IMG/VR virus record: IMGVR_UViG_3300027896_000033
Coordinates: 1 to 64,000 of that record
Strand: one strand, 5' to 3'
DNA: 64,000 bases
Source of the DNA: a virus
Of the stretch, positions 25,539 through 34,012 are shown piece by piece; the stretch's first letter is position 1, and each line of letters opens with the position of its first letter. A program made the translations under genes and the position numbers. The notes under the pieces were generated by a model. The model worked only from the letters and a program-made list of their open reading frames with translations, did no database searches and had not been told where the DNA came from.

Positions 25539-26609
25539 ATGTTGCTATCATTAGAACTCGAAATACCATGCGGCGATCAAAGAAATATTCATTTACAGTT
25601 AGTAAATAATAAACGAAGATTAAAAAGAGGATGTAAAAAGAAAAAAACAAGTACAAAACCCCTTATTGATAGAGCAATGCACATATTCAATAATGGTAGT
25701 CTTAATGATTATACCCATCCAAAAGAAGTTGACCCTTATTGGGATACACTTTATCGACAATACGAAGCTCTTGTTTATATCGAACTACTTTACAAAAATA
25801 ATGTAAAAAAGTGTGAAGTTATATTAGATAATAACAATATTCGTTCTATTCTTTATGATCTAGAAAGAATTAAACAGCAGAAAAAAATACTTCTACATTA
25901 CTTAATGAATTTTATGAACATTATGTACGGTTCAGTAATTCAGAGAAGATTTTATGGGTGGAAATATTACATAGAAGATTTTGTTAGTAAATTTAACGAA
26001 GTAGCTATCGTAAATTTAACAAAATTAAGATTTGATGTTGATCAAACAAGATGCTCAGTTTATTTTTATCAGGCTTTCTGGTTATCAGGATTATCAATAA
26101 TCAATAAAATATCTGACGATTTAAAAAGAAACGAAAGTGATAGTGCTAAAAGCAGCAAACATAATTTCGATTCAGAAGACGACTTTGATACATTGTATGA
26201 TATGTATGGTTCAGATGCTATTGATACTTTTAACACTATTGATAGTAATAATACTATAGCAGCTATAGTGGAGGAGGTAGTTGATCCTAATATTGAAGTT
26301 ATTGTTATTCACAATTCTATAGTTGAAGAGAAATTGGAAGAAGTGACAGAAATTGTAGCAGTTGATAGGTATGTAAATATGGGAGTTGCAGAAATTGTAG
26401 AGGATGTTGATTTTAATATCTTCTGCACTCTTAAAAAATTATTGTATCAATTAGGTATAAACCATACTTCAATACATACATTTTCAGATAAGAAAATTTC
26501 AAAACTAGGTAGGATTATACGTAAAAAAATAACAAATGGTGAACTAGTGCTAAATAACACAGATAAGCAATCACTCGTTATGCTGTTTTCATCGCCACTG
26601 TTGAATTAG
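25539..26609 (+). CDS. Putative T4 gp55-like late sigma factor
   Basis: 356 residues. Residues about 115-197 look like sigma region 2 as found in gp55-type phage late sigma factors: a helical block ending QRRFYGWKYYIEDFVSKF, then a segment placed like the conserved D..F..Y.TQ..W region (RCSVYFYQAFWLSGLSIINK) and a basic helix. The N-terminus is Lys/Arg-rich, the middle (200-300) acidic and probably disordered, and the C-terminus has a basic Lys/Ile helix that could contact clamp or polymerase. SD AAGGAG and a sigma70-type promoter precede it. The similarity was judged by eye and is moderate; a generic DNA-binding protein is the alternative. Confidence 0.45.
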   Translation: MLLSLELEIPCGDQRNIHLQLVNNKRRLKRGCKKKKTSTKPLIDRAMHIFNNGSLNDYTHPKEVDPYWDTLYRQYEALVYIELLYKNNVKKCEVILDNNNIRSILYDLERIKQQKKILLHYLMNFMNIMYGSVIQRRFYGWKYYIEDFVSKFNEVAIVNLTKLRFDVDQTRCSVYFYQAFWLSGLSIINKISDDLKRNESDSAKSSKHNFDSEDDFDTLYDMYGSDAIDTFNTIDSNNTIAAIVEEVVDPNIEVIVIHNSIVEEKLEEVTEIVAVDRYVNMGVAEIVEDVDFNIFCTLKKLLYQLGINHTSIHTFSDKKISKLGRIIRKKITNGELVLNNTDKQSLVMLFSSPLLN

Positions 26610-27163
26610 ATAAATGTTTTCTGTGCTACAGTAGCGTTTACAGTAGCACAGATCGCATCATCAGTGGCATTTAGTACACGTTGTATTAAATCATCAATAT
26701 TTATAAAACCTGCATTAAAAAACATTTCACCTAACATCTGGACCTGTTCAGGTATAAGTACATACCCAAACAGTAGATGAGGATGAATAACTGAGTGTTG
26801 CATTAGAAATAAAAATGCAGCTTGATTCATATCATTTAATGTTGCATTATTAGGGCTTTCGAGTATCTGTTGAAATTTCCTTCCTGCAAATGCATAATGT
26901 AACTCATTAGTTTTCCCATATAAATAAGCGAGACTATCATGGTACCCTTGATTATCGCCTATCCATTCAGTATGAGATTTCCAAAAATCTCTAACAATTT
27001 CATAAGGGTTTTGGTATACACATTTAACATCAGCACCATAAGAATCACACAGTACAAACAGCATGTTAGGTGTAAATTCCTTAACCATTACTGAATCTAT
27101 ATAACTATCAAGATGGCTAAGATCATTAAGTATATTTGTACTTTCAATAGTAGTATTAGACAT
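26606..27163 (-). CDS. Hypothetical protein, last gene of the amidoligase operon
   Basis: About 185 residues from the ATG at 27163, chosen because AAGGGA lies 9 bases upstream; an in-frame ATG at 27181 lacks an SD. Mostly helical, soluble, acidic. It overlaps the upstream gene by 8 bases and, at its 3' end, the convergent sigma-like gene by 4 bases. No family recognised. Confidence 0.75.
   Translation of the reverse strand: MSNTTIESTNILNDLSHLDSYIDSVMVKEFTPNMLFVLCDSYGADVKCVYQNPYEIVRDFWKSHTEWIGDNQGYHDSLAYLYGKTNELHYAFAGRKFQQILESPNNATLNDMNQAAFLFLMQHSVIHPHLLFGYVLIPEQVQMLGEMFFNAGFINIDDLIQRVLNATDDAICATVNATVAQKTFI
26620..26652. other. 10-bp inverted repeat at a convergent gene end
   Basis: TCTGTGCTAC (26620-26629) pairs perfectly with 26643-26652 across a 13-base loop, just inside the end of the minus gene and 11 bases past the stop of the plus gene. 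No T-run on either side; it could still shield 3' ends of the plus-strand mRNA. Confidence 0.45.
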
Positions 27164-27569
27164 TTGTAATTGTCCCTTCATATTTAGTAAAATACTTTAA
27201 CATTTCTGGGTATTCAAAAGGAGTAAATGCATGCCCATGTTTATTTTGATATTCTTGAATCATTCTGTGTCTTATTGTACTCCAATTTTCTGGGGTCATC
27301 TCATATTGATAAGGAAATAATTTAGTAGTTAAACGTTTTAATAATTCTGGTGATTTTAATGTTGCTTTTAATTTCTTTTTTATAATTTTAGGATTTAATT
27401 TTAATACATCTGGTGTTAAAATATAATCATTAAACCACGCAACAAAATCGAATGTTAATCCCAACTCAAAAGAAGTAAAAAATATATCAAATACTGATAT
27501 TGGATTCTTATCAAATTTTTCTTTATCTATGGACAGTATAGCACTTTCATTTATAAATACAAGGATCAT
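27156..27569 (-). CDS. Hypothetical protein, 137 aa
   Basis: Starts directly after the stop of the amidoligase-like gene (TAAATG), with GGAG upstream, so translation is coupled. Contains aromatic/acidic segments (FDIFFTSFELGLTFDFVAWF) followed by a basic Lys/Leu helix. Not a membrane protein by pattern. No family recognised. Confidence 0.75.
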   Translation of the reverse strand: MILVFINESAILSIDKEKFDKNPISVFDIFFTSFELGLTFDFVAWFNDYILTPDVLKLNPKIIKKKLKATLKSPELLKRLTTKLFPYQYEMTPENWSTIRHRMIQEYQNKHGHAFTPFEYPEMLKYFTKYEGTITNV

Positions 27570-28994
27570 TTACGTCTCCAAACATTTTTTGTTTATTTGT
27601 TTAGCAATTCCTTTAGATAAAGGATCATGTATTCCTAATATGTCCATTGTATTATCAAACCACTCATTCATTGCATCATGGGCAGGATTTTGAGGATCAT
27701 GTAAAGCACCTAAAACCGAGGGTCCTCCTGAATTACGTCCTCCTATAGTCATACTATAACTTGGTAGAATATTATGCAAACGTTGTGTTCCACCCATATG
27801 CTCAACGTAGTGATCTACATCACTACTAATTTTATTAGCTATTACAACTTGGTTTGCAATAAATCCTATATCAAAAACACCTCCATGGAATCTTGTTTCA
27901 AGTCTCTGAGTACCTGCCTGTATTCTAAAATCAGCTCTACCCTCATCATACTCACTTGAAAGACCTAAATGTGCTGTTGATTGCCAACGTGTTTTATTTT
28001 TTGCTAAAATATCAAGCATTAAACCCATATGATTTAAATAATTAGAAGCAGTTTTTTGTATATCGTATGAGTTACCTGATCCAGGTTGTAAACATCCTAA
28101 AGTTGTACTTACATGTACTCCATATTTGGGCCCAAGAATTCTATCAGAATCTTTTATTGCTTTTTGAGCATCTAATGCAGCAAATGATAAATGGGTCGCA
28201 TATAATAAATTAGTCATAGGCGCTGCACCAATAACTATTTCCCTAGTAGCAATACCACCAGGTAATGAACAATCAGAACATGTTCTAGTTGAATATGAAC
28301 CTCCAGCAGTATGTGTAAGAAGATTTCTTGGATCAATGCCAAACAATCGTCTTGATGGTTCTGCTATCATGGTTTCAAAAGTCTGTCCGTTTGCACCAGG
28401 ACCATTACCTCTATCTTTTTGAACATAGGCTGTTTCGTATTCTAAAGAATTAAATGTTGAATCTTTTAAAGCATGATTAGGTAAAAATAAACCATTTTTT
28501 GAATTTAAAGGAAGTATTCCTCCGATCTTCATTAATTCCTGTAATACACTTTTATGTAAAGGGACATTACTAATATTATTAACTGTAAAGTTATCTAAAT
28601 TAAGCCCATTAGAAAAAGCAGCTTTATTTATTTTAGGAATTTCAGATTTGAAACCTGACATGTTAATAGGATGAATTTGATTAGTTAGTAATGATTTACT
28701 TGATAAATGTTGAGTAGCAGGTTCAAATGTGGAAATTTCAATTTTATTGTCATTACCTATGTGTGTTATTACAGGCATTGAAGTAATACCTGCAGGAATC
28801 TTAAAATCTTTTCCAGAAACTGTGTTTATAGTATGTATAGAGGTTCTTTGAGACACATTAGGATGAGATGTATGATTTGACTCATAAATATTTTTCATAA
28901 TTGAAGCACTCAAACGAACTTCAGAATGAGCAGGATTTATATCCTTTAGTATCTTTTTACTATACTCAGTATATGCATTAATATCAATAGTCAT
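27570..28994 (-). CDS. Amidoligase-like protein (474 aa)
   Basis: Residues about 180-470 show the motif order of the GCS/glutamine-synthetase-fold amidoligases (Amidoligase_2 type): LEYET (about 185), a second Glu strand ATREIVIGA (about 250), YGVHVSTT at the HxHV position (about 295) and RLETRFHGG at the vEFR position (about 368). These enzymes use ATP to form amide bonds between carboxylates and amines on peptides or metabolites. The N-terminal 180 residues are non-conserved. The ATG at 28994 is preceded by AGAGAT and overlaps the upstream gene by 11 bases. The assignment is by motif pattern, and the first His of HxH is kept while the second is Ser. Confidence 0.6.
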   Translation of the reverse strand: MTIDINAYTEYSKKILKDINPAHSEVRLSASIMKNIYESNHTSHPNVSQRTSIHTINTVSGKDFKIPAGITSMPVITHIGNDNKIEISTFEPATQHLSSKSLLTNQIHPINMSGFKSEIPKINKAAFSNGLNLDNFTVNNISNVPLHKSVLQELMKIGGILPLNSKNGLFLPNHALKDSTFNSLEYETAYVQKDRGNGPGANGQTFETMIAEPSRRLFGIDPRNLLTHTAGGSYSTRTCSDCSLPGGIATREIVIGAAPMTNLLYATHLSFAALDAQKAIKDSDRILGPKYGVHVSTTLGCLQPGSGNSYDIQKTASNYLNHMGLMLDILAKNKTRWQSTAHLGLSSEYDEGRADFRIQAGTQRLETRFHGGVFDIGFIANQVVIANKISSDVDHYVEHMGGTQRLHNILPSYSMTIGGRNSGGPSVLGALHDPQNPAHDAMNEWFDNTMDILGIHDPLSKGIAKQINKKCLET

Positions 28995-31900
28995 ATGTAT
29001 CTCTATGTTTACAACGTCTGTAATAATCAAAAGCAAAATTTTGAGAAGTAGCATCTTTGATACCGAGGCATGACCCAAGTATCTCGTTGAAAGTGCCTTT
29101 TGTCCTTTCATTCCATCCATTAGTAGGAGGTATAAGTGTATCAGTTAAAGCTACATTACCCGTATCACCACTAGATGCACCCTGTACTAAATCAGACATT
29201 ATTTTTGTTGCGAACGCTAATTGTGCTACTGGGTGTGCTCCACCTGGAATATATTGTGCATGTCTCATCTCTAGTACGCCATGTGTCTGTACTTTGTGTA
29301 ATCCTCCAGTTGTATATTTTGCTAATTTTTGTAATCCAGATGTTTCTATATGTCCTGATTGATTAGATAAATTACTTAAATCCCCCCAAAAAGAGCCATT
29401 TTCTCGATAAAATGAGTACATATTTGTTTCAACACCATTATTGTGTTCTGCTCCCACTATACGTTCTTGACTCATATTCTGAGACCAACATTGCCCTGAA
29501 TTTGCAGCATGTGTTCTTGCACCTGATGAAAGAGATTCTGGTTGGATAGCCGCACCATACAAATAATCACTTGTACTACCTTGAAGAGTATAACCATAAC
29601 GTTCAGGAGATGATGTAGTGCTTTTAATTACGTTTTCAAATAAACGAAAATAATCAGCTCCAAATTTTAAAACATCTTGTCTACCACTTTCAGGTACTGC
29701 ACCGACATTAATGTGTATCCCAGGAGGATCATTAGGCCCTCTTGTCGCACCGTAATTTCCACCTTCAGCACGTCCTCCTAAATCACGTAATGCTTCACCG
29801 ATATGATATAGAGCTTTTACACCTCTAATCCCTTGCATTTTAGCAGTCACATATTCGGTACCATCACCATGTAGAGATGGCTCGTCATCTTTATGTAGTG
29901 ATCCTTCAAAACCCATTTTGTTTATATCATATCCATATTTATCTTTTATGTGAGAGGCTATTTCAGTAGCACTTTTAAAAACTCCTGGGGTTTCAAATTC
30001 GGCACCAAAAGTATGGTTAAGGTTTGTAAAAGAAGGTGCAAATATAGCTTTATTCTGAGCAACAGGAATAACATACCCATTACCTAATGCTTCTCTCATA
30101 GATAAACTAGTATTCATTAATTGCATATGTTCTGGATTAAGATCCATTTCTGGAGTAGGGGAATCTGCAACATTGAATGAATTCGTAGGATAGTTATGGC
30201 TAGTATATGAAGCATTTTCTCCTCCATCACTTATAGGTGATAATGATACAGTACGTCCACGCTGTACTACACTTGTTGGAGGGGCTGTTTTATTAATCTG
30301 ATGTTGGACCATGTCATCTACCATCCATTTATATGTACCATCCGCATTCTTACCTACTAAAGCACCTCCAAAAGATAGCATTTTTTTAGTTTCAGGAGTC
30401 ATATTGTTATGATCAACATCCATAATTCTATATTCGTTTGCTGGTACCGATCCATGTCCTATATTTTGATAAAATTTACGATCATCTGCAAGTCCAGCAC
30501 TTGCATCCAATCTTTCCCTCATTGCACCTAATGCTTCGATAGTTCTTGAAGTAGCTGTTAAGTTACCAGGAGTTGCAGGTGTTACCGAACCTCCACCCGT
30601 AGAATATCGTTGCTCAAATGTTTTAAAGGTAGAATCAGGCATTACTTCTATCATACCGGGATTAGTATATGTACTTGTTCTTGTTGGAGCAGGTGTTGTG
30701 TCTGTGTTGTTGTAAGCATTAACAACAGTGGTGCCATATCGCCCTGAACCGATACTTTCTAACATTGCTGAGACATCAGTTATGTGAGGAGTGGGTGGAT
30801 TTTCTGTAATGCTACTTGTTGTATGTGCTGTATTATTATTTAATGCGTCTTGTACATTGGATCCCGGTGTAGTTAAAATACGTAAAGGATCAAAAGGCGC
30901 TGCCCCTGTTGAACGTGTACCTGCTATAGAACTGTTAGGGTTAACCTCAACACCAGCTTGTTGTGCATTAAAAATTTCCCCATCATCATCTACAGAATTC
31001 CAATTAGGTTCGGATGTAGAGGTTGTTGAAGCTGCTTGATGAGTTTCTGGAGGTGTTGTTTGTACTGATGGAGTGGTAGCTGCCGGAGCAGGGGTTACAG
31101 GGGCTGTTGTAGGTGTTGGTGAAACTGGATTTGTAGAAGATACAGGAGTTAGCCTAGGGGTGCTTGTATTAAAAATAGTATTGTCATAAGCACCTGAAAC
31201 TATTGCACTAAGCCCTGGATTTGTAGCAGTTAAATGATTTAAATATTGATCCACATTATTATTTGAAAATCCAAATGAGTTTATGTCACCTGGTCTCGGT
31301 GTGTTTCCAGTGCCTTGACTGCTATGTATATTAGCATATTGATTATCCATTGCAGAATTGTATGTCCGCATAGCTAATTGGTAAATACCTTGATCGCTCC
31401 TTGCTATACCAAATGTATCTTTTAATGTTCCAATGGAGGGAGTAATTTTGCGTTCTAAACTAGATACAGTATATGAATTATGTACACCTTGTATAGTTTC
31501 TCTAATAAAACCAAAGTCATATCCATGATTAGTGCCGTACATACTCATCAATCCAGTAAAACTGGAAAGATACGCCATGCCTTTTTCCGCATTATCCTGA
31601 AAAGGTGCTTCTCCTTCATGTCCTGGAGTTGCATTTTTTACAAATGGCTTAATTTTATCATTAATTGCAGTTATGTTTTCTAAATATCCTTTCCCTATGC
31701 TATTTTGTAAAAGGAGACCTTTTAAAGAATTATGTTTCTCTATTGCTGTATTTCCTACAAGCTTCATGTCACTGTGTTCTGGAAACATTAAACTATGCAG
31801 AGTAGCAGTATTTAATGCATGAGTAGCTAATCCACTATTTGATCCAGGAGTGATTTTTGTGACTACATGATATGCATGTTCCTCAGCTCCATATCTAGTA

Positions 31901-32157
31901 CCTTGGAGACCATGTGTTGGAACGCCTGAAAGCACTGATGCTGCTCTAGCTAAACTTCTTTGTGCTGATGGAGTGCTTATTAATACATTTGATAGTGTAA
32001 TATCTCTACTAGGATAAAGTGAAGTAACATAATAATCACCAATTGTTTGATGAATACCTCTTTCTTCAATTAAAGGTACAATATGATCACTAGACGAAGC
32101 TCCAGGAGTAGCTGATGCTGCTGAAGACATTCTTTTGAATCTACTATAAAAACTCAT
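28984..32157 (-). CDS. Large amidoligase-domain protein (1057 aa)
   Basis: C-terminal region (about 700-1000) carries amidoligase motifs in order: TFGAEFETPG (about 712), HGDGTEYVTAKMQG (about 769), PPGIHINVGAV at the HxHV position (about 814) and GVLEMRHAQYIPGG at the vEFR position (about 960). Residues about 335-520 are a Pro/Thr/Ser-rich linker; the N-terminal 330 residues are helical and unassigned. SD AAAGGTG. First gene of a late-type operon, behind the motif at 32202-32209. The size, linker and late promoter suggest a virion or assembly-associated enzyme acting on a peptide or polymer, but the substrate is unknown. Confidence 0.6.
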   Translation of the reverse strand: MSFYSRFKRMSSAASATPGASSSDHIVPLIEERGIHQTIGDYYVTSLYPSRDITLSNVLISTPSAQRSLARAASVLSGVPTHGLQGTRYGAEEHAYHVVTKITPGSNSGLATHALNTATLHSLMFPEHSDMKLVGNTAIEKHNSLKGLLLQNSIGKGYLENITAINDKIKPFVKNATPGHEGEAPFQDNAEKGMAYLSSFTGLMSMYGTNHGYDFGFIRETIQGVHNSYTVSSLERKITPSIGTLKDTFGIARSDQGIYQLAMRTYNSAMDNQYANIHSSQGTGNTPRPGDINSFGFSNNNVDQYLNHLTATNPGLSAIVSGAYDNTIFNTSTPRLTPVSSTNPVSPTPTTAPVTPAPAATTPSVQTTPPETHQAASTTSTSEPNWNSVDDDGEIFNAQQAGVEVNPNSSIAGTRSTGAAPFDPLRILTTPGSNVQDALNNNTAHTTSSITENPPTPHITDVSAMLESIGSGRYGTTVVNAYNNTDTTPAPTRTSTYTNPGMIEVMPDSTFKTFEQRYSTGGGSVTPATPGNLTATSRTIEALGAMRERLDASAGLADDRKFYQNIGHGSVPANEYRIMDVDHNNMTPETKKMLSFGGALVGKNADGTYKWMVDDMVQHQINKTAPPTSVVQRGRTVSLSPISDGGENASYTSHNYPTNSFNVADSPTPEMDLNPEHMQLMNTSLSMREALGNGYVIPVAQNKAIFAPSFTNLNHTFGAEFETPGVFKSATEIASHIKDKYGYDINKMGFEGSLHKDDEPSLHGDGTEYVTAKMQGIRGVKALYHIGEALRDLGGRAEGGNYGATRGPNDPPGIHINVGAVPESGRQDVLKFGADYFRLFENVIKSTTSSPERYGYTLQGSTSDYLYGAAIQPESLSSGARTHAANSGQCWSQNMSQERIVGAEHNNGVETNMYSFYRENGSFWGDLSNLSNQSGHIETSGLQKLAKYTTGGLHKVQTHGVLEMRHAQYIPGGAHPVAQLAFATKIMSDLVQGASSGDTGNVALTDTLIPPTNGWNERTKGTFNEILGSCLGIKDATSQNFAFDYYRRCKHRDTYDY

Positions 32158-32171
32158 ACTTCACCTTTTAT

Positions 32172-32211
32172 CTTAAAACATCATATAACGCATATTATAT
32201 GATGTTTTAAG
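32172..32211. repeat. 17-bp perfect inverted repeat containing two late-type motifs
   Basis: CTTAAAACATCATATAA (32172-32188) and its exact complement (32195-32211), 6-base spacer. Each arm contains TAAAACAT (plus copy 32174-32181, minus copy 32202-32209). Only the minus copy faces a gene start (32157). Confidence 0.8.
32202..32209 (-). promoter_or_regulatory. Late-type motif TAAAACAT for the amidoligase operon
   Basis: Sense reading CCTTAAAACATCATATAATA, 45 bases before the ATG at 32157, inside a 17-bp inverted repeat. Confidence 0.6.
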
Positions 32212-32253
32212 GCACATAAAAGATATAAACAAAAATGAAGTATTATAATGCTT

Positions 32254-33081
32254 TTATTGTACTAAATCAGTAAATTCATTTAATAAACGTTTTCGATAAC
32301 CTAATATATTATTAATAGTATGTGTACTGAATGTTTTCGCTTCAATTTGTTCCGCTAATGCGATGAGTAAAGCAGATACCGGTGCTGATAATCCTTTACT
32401 TGTTAATTTTGTCATTTTTCGTTTATCTGCATTTTTGCTAAAGATATTAGCAGGGTTTTCAAATTCAATCTCGACTATTTTTTTAATAACTGCATAATCG
32501 GAATGCCTCATTAGTAATTCGTAAATAAAAGCACCTAATTTTGACAATCCAGGATGTTTAGCATTAGTATGTGTTCCTAAATCATCAAACATTTTTTTAT
32601 CTTTTTCATTAATATCAAGTAGTAATGATTGAGGTGCTTTAATTTGCCAGGTAGAAGGAATACTGATTTTACAAACTGTCATTTTACTATTCCAAGAACT
32701 TGCAAAAACACGCCCTACTCTTTCTAATTCTATTATAATGTTTTCATTAAATAGATGTTTTCTTATCTCAGTTCGATCTTCATTAATTAATGCTACATTC
32801 GCATGTAGAGTGTCTTTGAGTGCAGGAGCACTCAAAATTGAGTTAGGCATGACTGTGTCAGTACTATGATGAGTAAATTTTATTTTTTCTTTTATATACG
32901 CAACTACTTCTTCTTCTGGTCTGGATAGAGTCTCTTCTGACAAAGGAATACCAATTCTAATAAAATTACTCCTGATTTTCATAAAATCAGCAAGTTCAGC
33001 TGGGACAAGTTTATAAATATTTTTATAATAATGTTTCATTTTCGAAACTATCGCATTAATATCTGCTTCTGTATATGTCAT
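32254..33081 (-). CDS. Hypothetical protein, 275 aa
   Basis: Soluble, helix-rich, Lys-rich protein with no recognised motif; SD AAAGGA. Unlike its neighbours it has no TAAAACAT motif upstream but a candidate sigma70-type promoter (33139-33167), so it may be expressed earlier. Lies head-to-tail with the amidoligase operon. Confidence 0.75.
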   Translation of the reverse strand: MTYTEADINAIVSKMKHYYKNIYKLVPAELADFMKIRSNFIRIGIPLSEETLSRPEEEVVAYIKEKIKFTHHSTDTVMPNSILSAPALKDTLHANVALINEDRTEIRKHLFNENIIIELERVGRVFASSWNSKMTVCKISIPSTWQIKAPQSLLLDINEKDKKMFDDLGTHTNAKHPGLSKLGAFIYELLMRHSDYAVIKKIVEIEFENPANIFSKNADKRKMTKLTSKGLSAPVSALLIALAEQIEAKTFSTHTINNILGYRKRLLNEFTDLVQ

Positions 33082-33138
33082 ATGGAGTTCCTTTTAAAAG
33101 TTAACTATTTTAGTACTGATTTTCGTATATAAATTATA

Positions 33139-33167
33139 TAAATAGCACACAAATTAAGAATGTACAA
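33139..33167 (-). promoter_or_regulatory. Candidate sigma70-type promoter
   Basis: Sense TTGTAC (33167-33162), 17-bp spacer, TATTTA (33144-33139), 58 bases before the start at 33081. Very AT-rich surroundings make this less certain. Confidence 0.4.
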
Positions 33168-33190
33168 TATGTAAAATGTATTAAAATAAA

Positions 33191-33224
33191 AAAGTGGTAT
33201 ATATCGTTAGACATATACCACTTT
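33191..33224 (-). terminator. Intrinsic terminator of the 33935 unit / structured RNA
   Basis: 12-bp perfect stem (AAAGTGGTATAT, 33191-33202, with 33213-33224), 10-base loop; in minus orientation followed by T6. It ends transcripts coming from 33935 through the structured region. Confidence 0.85.
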
Positions 33225-33232
33225 AATTCTAA

Positions 33233-33366
33233 AATCGGATGCAATTGACAACCAACACGGGTTATCTTTTTGGGCGTTCTGCCTTTTTACCTTTAGTTCA
33301 ACCGTAACGTATCACTCTAGGTACATCGCCCCTTCTGCGTTGTTTTTCAACTGGTATATCCGATCT
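33233..33366 (-). ncRNA. Candidate structured RNA with cloverleaf-like fold
   Basis: A gene-free stretch of clearly higher GC than its surroundings. Hand folding of the minus strand gives an outer 7-bp stem ATCGGAT/ATCCGAT (33358-33364 with 33234-33240), a 5' hairpin GTTG-A5-CAAC, a central arm GGGCG/CGCCC (33331-33327 with 33286-33282) enclosing ACCT/AGGT, and a 3' hairpin AACC/GGTT. It lies between the stop at 33393 and the terminator at 33191-33224, so it could be a 3' UTR-derived RNA of the upstream virion gene. It matches no tRNA, tmRNA, riboswitch or self-cleaving ribozyme I know. Strand is inferred from the terminator. Confidence 0.45.
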
Positions 33367-33392
33367 AATTTTTACACAATAAATAAACATAA

Positions 33393-33935
33393 TTACTGAG
33401 CAATTACAAATTGGATAGTACAAGTAATTGCAGCAGCACCACCGGCGGTAGCTAATTTCAATCCTTTAACAGGAGTTGATTGTAAATCATTAGTTGAGAA
33501 AGTTAATGATCCTAGTACATTTGAAACTAAAACTGGAATTTCTTTATTTACACTAGCATTATTAGCTACATATATTAATTCAACTTCCTTAATCCATGTA
33601 TCTGCTGAAACTGCTTGAGAAGCAATAGTTGATGATGCTTCAGAGATATACGTATTTTCAGTTTCATACCAATCAAGTTTACCTGCAACTGATGAGGTAC
33701 AGAATGTTGTATTGTCAGTTTTAAAAATTTTAAATTTAAAACCAGTCAAAGCACCACCACCATCAACACCAGTTACATTGCCAGCTAATAGATCAAAAAA
33801 CAATGCAGCGTAGAAATTTGAATCGATATTTGACAACGTAGTATTAGTACTGTCAAGTTTAAATTTAACATCGAAATTGTTTGTAGCTTGAGTAATTCTG
33901 ATAAAACCGTTTACTTGAAGTCCTGATAATTGCAT
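33393..33935 (-). CDS. Putative virion structural protein, 180 aa
   Basis: Beta-rich, Thr/Ser/Ala/Asn-rich, begins MQLSGLQVNGFIRITQ. SD AGAGGT and its own late-type motif (33997-34004). Its transcript appears to include the structured RNA region and to end at the terminator at 33191-33224. No family recognised. Confidence 0.8.
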   Translation of the reverse strand: MQLSGLQVNGFIRITQATNNFDVKFKLDSTNTTLSNIDSNFYAALFFDLLAGNVTGVDGGGALTGFKFKIFKTDNTTFCTSSVAGKLDWYETENTYISEASSTIASQAVSADTWIKEVELIYVANNASVNKEIPVLVSNVLGSLTFSTNDLQSTPVKGLKLATAGGAAAITCTIQFVIAQ

Positions 33936-33996
33936 AGTATTACCTCTTAAATAAGTTTTTGTGTTTTAGAAAATTTAATTTAACCTTATATTACTT

Positions 33997-34004
33997 ATGT
34001 TTTA
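33997..34004 (-). promoter_or_regulatory. Late-type motif TAAAACAT for gene 33393-33935
   Basis: Sense reading TATGTAAAACATAAGTAATA, 62 bases before the ATG at 33935. It overlaps the last codons of the giant adhesin gene only by proximity (stop at 34013). Confidence 0.6.
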
Positions 34005-34012
34005 CATATAAT

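Noticed and set aside
33233-33366. tRNA gene in the GC-rich intergenic segment
   Set aside because: A TTCAA-type T-loop-like sequence and a 7-bp outer stem are present, but the arms do not have tRNA spacing, the segment is too long, and no CCA-compatible acceptor or anticodon arm could be drawn.
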